Positions 43,235-50,817 of a stretch of 64,000 bases of DNA are shown here, in pieces (the stretch's first letter is position 1; each line of letters starts with the position of its first letter). This DNA comes from Pelomonas paludis (GTDB lineage: Bacteria > Pseudomonadota > Gammaproteobacteria > Burkholderiales > Burkholderiaceae_C), in NCBI RefSeq assembly GCF_039872745.1, contig NZ_JBDPZD010000001.1, positions 372,001 to 436,000 on the forward strand. The letters are read 5' to 3'. Below the pieces are notes generated by a model. It was not told the DNA's origin, ran no database searches, and saw only the letters and a program-made list of their open reading frames with translations. A program made the position numbers and the translations under genes.

Positions 43235-44659
43235 TCAGAAGGCGGCCGCCGCAGCGGCCAGCGCCTCGCTGTAGCTGGCCAGTTTTCCGCCGCTGCTGGC
43301 GGCGTGGGCCTCGGCGTCCTTCTTGAGCAGGAAGGGCATGATCTGGGGCTTCTTGGGGTCGGTGGCGACCATGGAATAGAAGGCCTTGTCGGCAAACACC
43401 TTGATGCCCAGCGCCTTGTCGTAGACATAGGCCACGCGCAGCTTCTTGCCACTGGCTTGCGCCTTGCTCAGCGCCCCCAGCGTGCACAGCGCGCTGGCAT
43501 GCGGGGCCGGCGCCGCGCCGTCGAGCCAGACCTCGCCGGCCTCCTTGGGCCGCGTCACCGGCTGCTTGCAAAAGGCGTCGGTGCCGGTGATGTCGTAGTT
43601 GGCCAGGGTCTGCTTCTGTGCGGCGTAGTCGAGCTTGAGCTGGGCGAAGGCCTGCTTGACATAGCTCTCGTTGACCCAGGCATTGATGTCCAGCGGCTTG
43701 ACGCGGTTGAGCTTGGTCAGCACCTCGTGGCCGATCTTGATGGCGTCGAGCCAGCGCGGCTTGATGCTGGGGTCGAGGGTGTGGATGCCACCGGGGCCGA
43801 GGTAGAGGTAGGCCACCTCTTTCTCGATCTTGGTCCACTCCTCGATCTTGGCGGCGGCGGCGGCGGGGTTGCTGCGCAGCCAGTCATTGGCCTCCATCAG
43901 CGCGCGGATGTAGGCGACGACGACCTCGGGGTACTGCTCGGCAAAGTCCTTGCGTACCACGACGCCGTGGAAGGTGGGCACCTTGGTCTCGGCGCCGTCG
44001 AAGATCTTGCGTGCAAAGCCGCGGAAGGGCAGCAGGTCGGAGAAGGGCACGAAGTCGGCGTGGCCGTCGAGCTTCTTCTCCTGCAGGTTGGTGGTGCCCA
44101 CCTCGGGGCTCTGGCTGGAGAGGCTCCAGAAGTTCTCGGACCAGCCCCGCGTCTGCATGGCCTGCAGCAGCATGCCGTGGGCGGCGCTGCCGAAGGGGAC
44201 CGAGACGCTCTTGCCCTTGAGGTCGGCCAGCTCGTAGAAGGGCGAGTCCTTGTGCACGACGACGCCATTGCCCGAGCCGAAGGCGTTGTAGGCGATGACG
44301 GCGATCAGCTGCGTCTCGTTGCCGGGCTGGCTCTGGCCGGTGGCGCCGTTCACCAGCAGCGGGTAGTCGCCCATCATGCCGATGTGCAGCTTCTTGGCCA
44401 TCATGCCGTTGGTGATGGGCGGGCCGCTGGTGAAGTTCTGCCAGTCGAGCTTGAAGACGATGTCCTTGTACTTGCCGGTCTTGGGCAAGTGCTTCTCCAG
44501 CAGCTTGAGCTCCTTGAGCACCACGCCGCCAGTGACGGTGTTGGTGGTGGTGTTCTGGGTGCCGATCCCGATCACCACCTCCTGCGGGGCAGCGGTGGCG
44601 GCGCTGCCTGCGGCAACGAGAGACAAGACGGTGAGCCAGCGAGCGAGGGGGCGGGTCAT
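43235..44659 (-). CDS. ABC substrate-binding protein fused to a NosL-like C-terminal domain
   Basis: This 474-residue protein has a signal peptide ending AATAA near residue 24 and a TauA/SsuA-like binding domain to about 345 (VVIGIGTQNTTTN; DLKGKSVSVPFGSAAHG). Ordinary family members have about 330 residues. The extra C-terminal 110 residues (AFCKQP, EVWLDGA, KVFADKAFYSMVA, PQIMPFLLKKDAEAHA) resemble NosL, a small periplasmic protein that handles copper for nitrous oxide reductase. The fused domain may bind metal or deliver it to a partner. It is part of the AprA-like operon and probably captures a sulfur-containing ligand. The NosL likeness is seen by pattern only. Confidence 0.78.
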   Translation of the reverse strand: MTRPLARWLTVLSLVAAGSAATAAPQEVVIGIGTQNTTTNTVTGGVVLKELKLLEKHLPKTGKYKDIVFKLDWQNFTSGPPITNGMMAKKLHIGMMGDYPLLVNGATGQSQPGNETQLIAVIAYNAFGSGNGVVVHKDSPFYELADLKGKSVSVPFGSAAHGMLLQAMQTRGWSENFWSLSSQSPEVGTTNLQEKKLDGHADFVPFSDLLPFRGFARKIFDGAETKVPTFHGVVVRKDFAEQYPEVVVAYIRALMEANDWLRSNPAAAAAKIEEWTKIEKEVAYLYLGPGGIHTLDPSIKPRWLDAIKIGHEVLTKLNRVKPLDINAWVNESYVKQAFAQLKLDYAAQKQTLANYDITGTDAFCKQPVTRPKEAGEVWLDGAAPAPHASALCTLGALSKAQASGKKLRVAYVYDKALGIKVFADKAFYSMVATDPKKPQIMPFLLKKDAEAHAASSGGKLASYSEALAAAAAAF

Positions 44660-44732
44660 GGTCAGTACTCCTAGGCGAATCGGGGGGTCTCGATCGGTTC
44701 AATGCAAGAGCGATGCCGTGGCTGCCCTCAGT

Positions 44733-45062
44733 TCAGGGGCTGAGCTGCAGCTCGGCGCGCTTGGGTGTGGCTTGGGCCCAGTGCTCGGCATCGGGCAGCG
44801 GGTCTTTGGCCTGGGTGATGACGGGCCACAGCGCGGCCAGTTCGGCGTTGAGCGCGAGGTAGGGCTGCTGCTCGGGCGTGAGTTGGGTGTCGGCGGTGAT
44901 GGCCTGCACGGGGCATTCGGGCACGCAAACGGCGCAGTCGATGCACCCGGACGGGTCGATGACGAGGAAGTTCGGGCCCTCGTGGAAGCAGTCCACCGGG
45001 CAGACGCTGACGCAGTCGGTGTACTTGCAGCGGATGCAGGCTTCGGTGACGACAAAGGTCAT
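44733..45062 (-). CDS. Seven-iron type ferredoxin (FdxA-like)
   Basis: This 109-residue ferredoxin begins TEACIRCKYTDCVSVCPVDCF and continues CIDCAVCVPECPVQAI. The cysteine pattern fits one [3Fe-4S] and one [4Fe-4S] cluster as in FdxA-type ferredoxins. It carries electrons at low potential and could exchange them with Fpr. It starts inside the last codons of the HEAT-protein gene (overlap 45059-45062), so the two are coupled. A tail of about 45 residues follows the second cluster motif. Confidence 0.92.
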   Translation of the reverse strand: MTFVVTEACIRCKYTDCVSVCPVDCFHEGPNFLVIDPSGCIDCAVCVPECPVQAITADTQLTPEQQPYLALNAELAALWPVITQAKDPLPDAEHWAQATPKRAELQLSP

Positions 45063-46018
45063 GACGCAGCTCCTTTGGCCTCCTGGGCCAGGCCGATGGC
45101 GGTGAGCGCGAGGCGCGCGAGCTTGCGCACATCGGGGTCGGGGTCGGCCAGCGCGGCTTCGAGCGGGGCGATGGCGCGGCGGTCGCCGATGCTGCCGAGC
45201 GCGATGGCCGCCTCCTTGCGCAAATTGCTGACCTCATGGCTGAGCGCCTGCACCAGGGCTGGCAGGCCGGCCTCGGCCTTGAGCACGCCCAGCGCACGGG
45301 CGGCCTTGAGGCGCACCTGCCAGTAGGCGTCGTCCATGGCGCGCACCAGGTCAGGCACAGCCGGGGCCATGCGCAGCTTGCCCAGGGTCTGCGCGGCTTC
45401 ATCGCGCACGGTCCAGACGCTGTCGACGAGCGCACGGGTCAGCGAGGGCAGCACGCTGATGCTGCTGGCATAGCCGAGCGCCCCGACGGCCACGCGGCGC
45501 ACCTCGGGGTCGGGGTCGTTGGCGGCCACCTCGGCGATCTCACCGAGCGCGGCCTCGTCGCGCAGATAGCCGAGCACGCCGACGGCATCGCGCCGCACGG
45601 TGGCGTCGGCATCGCGCAGCGAGCCCAGCGCCGGGGCGAAGGCACGCGGGTCGCGCAGCGCCCGGATGGCGCGGAAGGCCATGGCCCGCACCTCGGCCGG
45701 ATGGCTGGTGGCCAGCATGGGCAGCAGCGGATCAGCAGACGCAGCGAGCTTGAGCTCGGCCAGCACCTCGCCGGTGGCCTTGCGCACGGCGGCGTCGGCG
45801 TCGAGCAGGCGGGCGGCCAGGGCCTCGACGACCTCGGGCTCCTCCTGGCCTTCAAGGGCGCGGACGGCCTCGGTGCGCACGCTGGCGTCGGGGTCAGTCA
45901 GCATGGGCAGCAGCAGGGGGACGATGTCGTCCTCGTCGCTGTAGGGCAGGTCCATCACCGCGAGGCGGCGCACGGCCGCGTCGGGGTCTTGCAGGCGGTG
46001 GGTGATTGCGGTGCTCAT
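45059..46018 (-). CDS. HEAT-repeat protein
   Basis: The 319-residue product consists of about nine or ten HEAT repeats of roughly 31 residues (for example DPDASVRTEAVRALEG, DPDPEVRRVAVGALGY, DPDPDVRKLARLALTA), covering nearly all of the chain, with no catalytic motif or signal. Proteins of this type act as scaffolds; bilin-lyase-like HEAT proteins also occur. Between two ferredoxin genes and next to an AprA-like flavoprotein, it may serve in assembly or docking of the electron-transfer complex. That role is an inference. Confidence 0.9.
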   Translation of the reverse strand: MSTAITHRLQDPDAAVRRLAVMDLPYSDEDDIVPLLLPMLTDPDASVRTEAVRALEGQEEPEVVEALAARLLDADAAVRKATGEVLAELKLAASADPLLPMLATSHPAEVRAMAFRAIRALRDPRAFAPALGSLRDADATVRRDAVGVLGYLRDEAALGEIAEVAANDPDPEVRRVAVGALGYASSISVLPSLTRALVDSVWTVRDEAAQTLGKLRMAPAVPDLVRAMDDAYWQVRLKAARALGVLKAEAGLPALVQALSHEVSNLRKEAAIALGSIGDRRAIAPLEAALADPDPDVRKLARLALTAIGLAQEAKGAAS

Positions 46019-46028
46019 GGTGGCCGTC

Positions 46029-46262
46029 TCAGCGCAGCAGGTAGGGGATGTCCACTTCGATGGCGCCGGTGGGGCAGTCCTGCTCGCAGGGCAGGCAGTA
46101 CCAGCACTCGTCGAACTTCATGAAGGCTTTGCCTTTGGTGAGGTCGATGGCCAGCACGTCCAAGGGGCAGACATCGACGCAGGCGGTGCAGCCCTTCTCG
46201 GCGATGCACTTGCTCTCGTCCACGCGGACGGGGACCTGGGTGGCGGTGAGGGCGAGGGTCAT
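46029..46262 (-). CDS. Two-[4Fe-4S] ferredoxin, AprB-like
   Basis: This 77-residue ferredoxin contains CIAEKGCTACVDVCP and CWYCLPCEQDCP, with LDVLAIDLTKGKAF between them. The spacing and the CW-x-C...CP-x-GAI-x-V pattern resemble the electron-carrying core of AprB, the beta subunit of dissimilatory APS reductase, though the C-terminal tail of AprB is absent. It sits directly downstream of the AprA-like gene (30 bp gap), which makes it the probable redox partner. Confidence 0.9.
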   Translation of the reverse strand: MTLALTATQVPVRVDESKCIAEKGCTACVDVCPLDVLAIDLTKGKAFMKFDECWYCLPCEQDCPTGAIEVDIPYLLR

Positions 46263-46292
46263 GGCGGTCTCCTGGGTTCGATCAGGCGGTGA

Positions 46293-48017
46293 TCAAGCGG
46301 CTTGCGGCGCAATGCGCAGGCGTTGGTAGGCGGTGCGCTCTTCCTCGTCCACCTCGAAGAGATAGGGCTCGACGGCCTTCTTGCGCAGGCTCATCTGGCC
46401 TTGCGCGTCCTTGCCGAGCAGGGAGTGGCAGAACCAGTTCTCGTCGTCGCGGCCGGGGTGGTCGGCGTAGGCGTGGTACAGGCCCCAGCGGCTCTCGGTG
46501 CGGAACATCGAGGCGCGGGCGGCCATCTCGGCACAGTCGAGGATGGAGTGCACCTCCATCGCCCGCATCAGCTCGTGCGGGCCCGGCGCAGCCATGTGCT
46601 GCAGGTCTTCGCGGATCTCGTCGAAGCGGGTCAGCGCGATCTGCATCTTGCGCGTGACCTTGGGCGGCTGCAGGTAGTCGTTGACGAAGCGGCGGGTCTT
46701 GTACTCGACCTGGTTGGGCTGCAGGCCCTCGGTCTTGCCGAGTGGCGTGAGGATGCGCGTGGCCTCCTTGGCCTGGGCGTCACCGTCGTGCGCCACGTGG
46801 CCGACCTCGGCGCAGTAGGCGGCTGCGTTCTCGCCGCAGAGCTTGCCGTAGACGAAGGCGCCGAGCATGTAGTTGTGCGGCACGCTGGCGCAGTCGCCCG
46901 CCGCGTAGAGGCCCTTGACGCGCGTCTCGCCGCGCGCATTGATGTGGATGCCGCTGGCGCTGTGACCGCTGCAAAAGCCGATCTCGCTGATGTGCATCTC
47001 GACCATCTGCTGGCGGTAGTTGGTACCCCGCCCGTCATGGAAGCGCCCGCGGCTGGGGCGCTCGTTGGTGTGCAGGATGGTCTCGATGTTCTGGATGGTC
47101 TCCTCGGCCAGGTGGTCGAGCTTGAGGAAGACGGGGCCATTGCCCCCGGCGAGCTCGTTGTAGAACTCCTGCATCATCTGGCCCGACCAGTAGTCGCACT
47201 CGATGAAGCGCTGGCCCTTGGCGTTGCTGGTGTAGCCCCCGAGGGGGCCGGTCACGTAGGCGCAGGCCGGGCCGTTGTAGTCCTTGATCAGCGGATTGAT
47301 CTGGAAGCACTCGAGGTTCGCCAGCTCGGCCCCGGCGTGATAGGCCATGGCGTGGCCGTCGCCGCAGTTGGTGGGGTTCTCGTAGGTGCCCATCAAATAG
47401 CCCGATGCCGGCAGGCCCAGGCGGCCGGCGGCGCCGGTGGTGATGACGGCGGCCTTGGTCTTGATGAGGTGCAGCTCGGCGGTGCGGCAGTCAAAGCCCA
47501 TCACGGCGGCAACCTGGCCGTCGGGCCCGGTCAGGATGCGCGTGACGATCACGCGGTTGGTGATCTCGACCCGCGCGCGCTTGAGCTGGCGGTAGAGGAT
47601 CTTCTTCATGTGGTGCCCCTCGGGCATGGGCAGCACATAGGCGCCGAGGTGGTGGACCTTGCGCACGCTGTAGTCGCCGGTCTCGTCCTTCTCGAACTTG
47701 ACGCCCCAGCGGTCCAGCTCCTGGATCATGTCGAAGCTGCCCGCCGCATAGGCCATCACGGCTTCCTGGTCGCAGATGCCGTCGTTGGCGACGGTGATCT
47801 CCTTGACGTATTGCTCGGGCGTGGCGTGGCCGGGGATGACGGCGTTGTTGAGCCCGTCCATGCCCATGCTGATGGCGCCACTGCGCTTGACGTGGGCCTT
47901 GTCGATGAGCAGCACGCGCAGGTTCTTGTTGGCCTCCTTGGCCTTGACGGCGGCCATGGGGCCGCCGGTGCCGCCGCCAATGACGACGAGGTCGAATTCA
48001 TGTTCGATGAGGTTCAT
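46293..48017 (-). CDS. AprA-like FAD-dependent oxidoreductase (fumarate reductase/APS reductase superfamily)
   Basis: The 574-residue protein starts at ATG 48017 and has an FAD-binding Rossmann motif VVIGGGTGGPMAAVKAKEA near the N-terminus and a second FAD motif GLYAAGDCASVPHNYMLGAFVYG. The C-terminal helical region includes RTESRWGLYHAYADHPGRDD. This belongs to the fumarate reductase/APS reductase flavoprotein superfamily and is often annotated as adenylylsulfate reductase alpha subunit; true AprA proteins are somewhat longer. With the AprB-like ferredoxin and a sulfonate-type ABC importer it could handle sulfite or another sulfur oxyanion. No sat (ATP sulfurylase) or qmo genes are in view. 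Function assigned by context. Confidence 0.85.
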   Translation of the reverse strand: MNLIEHEFDLVVIGGGTGGPMAAVKAKEANKNLRVLLIDKAHVKRSGAISMGMDGLNNAVIPGHATPEQYVKEITVANDGICDQEAVMAYAAGSFDMIQELDRWGVKFEKDETGDYSVRKVHHLGAYVLPMPEGHHMKKILYRQLKRARVEITNRVIVTRILTGPDGQVAAVMGFDCRTAELHLIKTKAAVITTGAAGRLGLPASGYLMGTYENPTNCGDGHAMAYHAGAELANLECFQINPLIKDYNGPACAYVTGPLGGYTSNAKGQRFIECDYWSGQMMQEFYNELAGGNGPVFLKLDHLAEETIQNIETILHTNERPSRGRFHDGRGTNYRQQMVEMHISEIGFCSGHSASGIHINARGETRVKGLYAAGDCASVPHNYMLGAFVYGKLCGENAAAYCAEVGHVAHDGDAQAKEATRILTPLGKTEGLQPNQVEYKTRRFVNDYLQPPKVTRKMQIALTRFDEIREDLQHMAAPGPHELMRAMEVHSILDCAEMAARASMFRTESRWGLYHAYADHPGRDDENWFCHSLLGKDAQGQMSLRKKAVEPYLFEVDEEERTAYQRLRIAPQAA

Positions 48018-48126
48018 GGGGCTGCTCCGGCGCGAGGGGCGCGTAGTAGAGACGGGGGGCACGCAGAAGGGAACGAAGGGCTGGGCATATCGATCCTTGG
48101 TTTGCGTTGCGGCGTGACGGGTTGGC

Positions 48127-48903
48127 TCAGCTGCGCTCCACGCGCAGCCGGTACTGGAAGGCGTCGCCGCGGTAGTACAGGTACTCGAAGTCGAGCGGCT
48201 GGTCGTCGGCGAAGGTGAGGCGTTCGATGCGCAGCAAGGGCGCGTCCTCGGGCGTGCGCAGCAGGCGCGCCAGCGGCTCGGTGGCCGAGATGGCGTCGAT
48301 GCTCACGTCGGCATGCGTGAGGTGCAGGCCGTAGTCGTTTTCGAGGATCACGAAGATGTCGCGCGCGGGCAGGTCTTCCTGCGCCAGGCGCTGGCCCAGC
48401 AGCAGCGGGAAGTAGCTGACATCGACCGAGATGGGCTCGCGGTTCAGGTGCCGCAGCCGCTGGATCTCGAACACCTTCTCGCCAGGCGCCACCTGCAGGC
48501 GCTGGGCCACGGCGGCCTCGGCCGGCACGGCGCGGGCCGAGAGCACTTGGGAGTAGGTCTCGTAGCCAGCGGGCGTCATGGCCTCGCCAAAGCCTTGCAG
48601 GCGCGAGAGGTTCTGGAAGGCCTTGGGCTTGGAGACGAAGCTGCCCTTGCCGGGCACCTTGAAGATCAGGCCTTCCTTTTGAAGGTCTCCGAGCGCCTGC
48701 CGGATGGTGATGCGGCTGACCCCGAAGGCTTCCATCATCTGGGCCTCGGAGGGCATCTGCGAGTGCGGGGCGTAGCTGCCGTCCAGGATGCGCCGCCGCA
48801 CCACTTCGCGGATCTGCGTGTAGAGCGGCAGGGTGGCGATGGCGGCGCCCTCTTCAGAGGTCTCGTCAACGCGCTTCAGCCCGGGGTCACGTCCAGCTCG
48901 CAT
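48127..48903 (-). CDS. GntR-family regulator with UTRA domain (HutC type)
   Basis: This 258-residue protein combines a GntR winged helix (PSEAQMMEAFGVSRITIRQALGDLQKEGLI) with a C-terminal UTRA ligand domain (FEIQRLRHLNREPISVDVSYFP; PLDFEYLYYRGDAFQYRL). It starts at ATG 48903 and lies 109 bp before the AprA-like gene in the same direction. A perfect palindrome 16 bases upstream of its start suggests autoregulation of the whole leftward operon. The inducer is probably the imported ligand. Confidence 0.92.
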   Translation of the reverse strand: MRAGRDPGLKRVDETSEEGAAIATLPLYTQIREVVRRRILDGSYAPHSQMPSEAQMMEAFGVSRITIRQALGDLQKEGLIFKVPGKGSFVSKPKAFQNLSRLQGFGEAMTPAGYETYSQVLSARAVPAEAAVAQRLQVAPGEKVFEIQRLRHLNREPISVDVSYFPLLLGQRLAQEDLPARDIFVILENDYGLHLTHADVSIDAISATEPLARLLRTPEDAPLLRIERLTFADDQPLDFEYLYYRGDAFQYRLRVERS

Positions 48904-48918
48904 GTCTGCACCAACCTG

Positions 48919-48934
48919 TTATGACAGGTCATAA
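48919..48934. promoter_or_regulatory. Palindromic operator candidate upstream of the UTRA-type GntR gene
   Basis: TTATGAC-AG-GTCATAA is a perfect 7-2-7 inverted repeat, overlapped by ACCTGT-N4-ACAGGT. It is AT-rich in GC-rich DNA and lies 15 bases before the regulator's start codon. Confidence 0.65.
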
Positions 48935-49065
48935 CCCGCAAGCGGCGTGCCAGCTTTTTTAGGCCCTTCTTCGCCGTCAATCGCCGTTTTGGCCCGTGTT
49001 CATGCGGGTTTGTGGCGCATGGCTGCGCCGAAGCAGTGCACAGGCTGGTGCGCGCCCGAGCGAAC

Positions 49066-50139
49066 TCAGTGCGAGCGTCGTGAACGCTTGAACAGATTCA
49101 ACAGCACCAGCAGCAGCACAAAACTGCCGATGGCCACGGCCGACACCAGGCCCGACTGCCGCCGCAGCGCCGGCTGCTCAAGGGCAAGGCCTGCCCCGCG
49201 CAGCAGCAGCGAGGCATGCAACACGGCCAGCGGCAGGTAGAGCACGGCGTGGTAGCGCAGCTGCACCCGCAGCACGGCCGGCGCAATCACCGGGGCGTGG
49301 CCAAACACCATGGAGAAGATGAAGCCCAGGCCCAGCGCATGCAGCGCGGCGTCATAGCTGGCAGTGCCGGCCTGCAGCCCACAGCGCGCCAGCAGCAGGC
49401 CGGCCGCCAGCAGCTGCACATAGCCCAGCAGCAGCGCCACGGCCACAAAGCGTGGCAGCCCGCGCTGGCGCACGGTGTTGCGGGCCAGGTCCCAGGCGCC
49501 CAGCCAGGCGGCCAGCGCCACCAGGCCGAGCCCAAAGGCGTGCGCGTCCCAGGGCTCGGGCAGCGCCAAGGCCGCCAGCAGCGCCAGCACGATGACGGCC
49601 AGCAGCGGCGCGGCCTGCGGCGGGCGCGGCACGTAGCGCGACAGCTCCAGCCGCTCGGCGGTGATGGTCAGCACCAGGAAGGCGAAGGCCGGCAGCAGGC
49701 CGGCGCGCAACGGCGCCCCCAGCCACCAGAGCCCCTGGCCGAACAGCGCGGCCACCACGGCCAGGGCCAGCACGCCCATGAAGGGCTCGGGCTGCCGCCG
49801 CGCCGCCGCCACCGTGGCGGCCAGCAGCACCGCGCTGCCGAGCGCAAAGCCCGCAAACCCGAGCTGCGCCTGCCCCGCCAGCAGCGCCCAGGCGCCCAGG
49901 CCGCTGAAGACGGGCGACCCATAGGCCCAGGCCTGGCCCACGGCCACCGCGCGCTCCAGCCCGATCACGACGCCGAAAAAGCCGCACAGCATCAAGGGGC
50001 CATGCCAGGCCGCCGCCAGCGGCACTGGCAGCGGCCAGCCCAGGCGCAGCAGGCCGCCCGCAATGCCCACCACCAGCACCGACATGCCCAGCCCCAGCAA
50101 GGCAAAGCGCGGCCACGGTGTCGGGCCGCGTCGCCTCAT
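49066..50139 (-). CDS. NnrS-like polytopic membrane protein
   Basis: This 357-residue protein is almost entirely hydrophobic, with about 10-12 predicted helices (LVVGIAGGLLRLGW; LCGFFGVVIGLERAVAVGQ; HALGLGFIFSMVFGHAPVI). The His-containing helices and size resemble the NnrS family, a haem- and copper-containing membrane protein linked to nitric oxide stress, but the match is weak. It overlaps the DUF59 gene by four bases, and with that gene and the DUF2249 gene forms a small set often found near nitrogen-oxide genes. Confidence 0.7.
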   Translation of the reverse strand: MRRRGPTPWPRFALLGLGMSVLVVGIAGGLLRLGWPLPVPLAAAWHGPLMLCGFFGVVIGLERAVAVGQAWAYGSPVFSGLGAWALLAGQAQLGFAGFALGSAVLLAATVAAARRQPEPFMGVLALAVVAALFGQGLWWLGAPLRAGLLPAFAFLVLTITAERLELSRYVPRPPQAAPLLAVIVLALLAALALPEPWDAHAFGLGLVALAAWLGAWDLARNTVRQRGLPRFVAVALLLGYVQLLAAGLLLARCGLQAGTASYDAALHALGLGFIFSMVFGHAPVIAPAVLRVQLRYHAVLYLPLAVLHASLLLRGAGLALEQPALRRQSGLVSAVAIGSFVLLLVLLNLFKRSRRSH

Positions 50140-50459
50140 GGGGGGCCGGCTTGCCAGCCGAGCTGCTCGCGCCCGGCCGCGCTCATGCGCTCGGGGGTCC
50201 AGGGTGGGTTGAACGACAGCTCCAGCATCGTCTCGCGCGGCGGCGTGAGCAGCGCATTGAGCCGGTCCTCGACGTCGTCGAGCAGCATGTCGGCCATCGG
50301 GCAGGCGGCGCTGGTGAGCGTCATGCGCACCAGCAGGCCCTGCGCCGTCTCCTGGATGAACTCGACCAGGCCAAGGTCCACGACGTTGACGCCCAGCTCG
50401 GGGTCCAGCACCTCGCGCAGGCAGTCCCAGGCTTGTTGGATCAGAGTCTCGTCGGCCAT
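50136..50459 (-). CDS. MIP18/DUF59 family protein (metal-sulfur cluster assembly factor-like)
   Basis: The product of 107 residues (ATG 50459; a GTG at 50489 would add ten) has the DUF59 core: AWDCLREVLDPELGVNVVDLGLV and RMTLTSAACPMADMLLDDVE with a conserved cysteine. DUF59 proteins such as SufT and PaaD help insert or mature iron-sulfur clusters. It overlaps the NnrS-like gene (50136-50139) and follows the DUF2249 gene. The C-terminal segment SFNPPWTPERMS is typical. Confidence 0.88.
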   Translation of the reverse strand: MADETLIQQAWDCLREVLDPELGVNVVDLGLVEFIQETAQGLLVRMTLTSAACPMADMLLDDVEDRLNALLTPPRETMLELSFNPPWTPERMSAAGREQLGWQAGPP

Positions 50460-50475
50460 GTCGTCAAGCCAGCTC

Positions 50476-50772
50476 TCAAGTCTTGCCACCGCAGCTGCAG
50501 CCGCCGCAGCCGCCAGTGTCAGGCGCGGCAGCAGCGCTGTCGAGCCGCGTGACGCGGATGCGCCAGACGCCCGGGGCGCTCTCCATCACCTGCCAGTCGA
50601 AGCTGCCTGGGCGCTGCTCGGCCATCTGGATCAAGAGGCCACGCGGTTCGTGGTCGTTGATGAACTCGAAGGCTTGCCCGACGGCAAGCGCATCAAAGCT
50701 GCTGAAGGCGAGCTCGTGGCGCTGATAAGGCGCAAGGGGCCGCAGGTCGTAGGTGGGCATGTGGGCAGTCAT
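50476..50772 (-). CDS. DUF2249 domain protein with Cys-rich tail
   Basis: The 98-residue product has a DUF2249 (TusA-like fold) body: YDLRPLAPYQRHELAFSSFDAL, FEFINDHEPRGLLIQMAEQRPGSFDWQV, with a C-terminal CGGCSCGG tail suited to bind metal. DUF2249 proteins occur with NO-related and denitrification genes. It is the first gene of the three-gene set 50772-49066. Start ATG 50772, or 50760 which removes four residues. Confidence 0.85.
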   Translation of the reverse strand: MTAHMPTYDLRPLAPYQRHELAFSSFDALAVGQAFEFINDHEPRGLLIQMAEQRPGSFDWQVMESAPGVWRIRVTRLDSAAAAPDTGGCGGCSCGGKT

Positions 50773-50817
50773 GGCGCGAGCCTAGGGGCGACGCCCCCGG
50801 GCCCGCCTTGAACTGCA

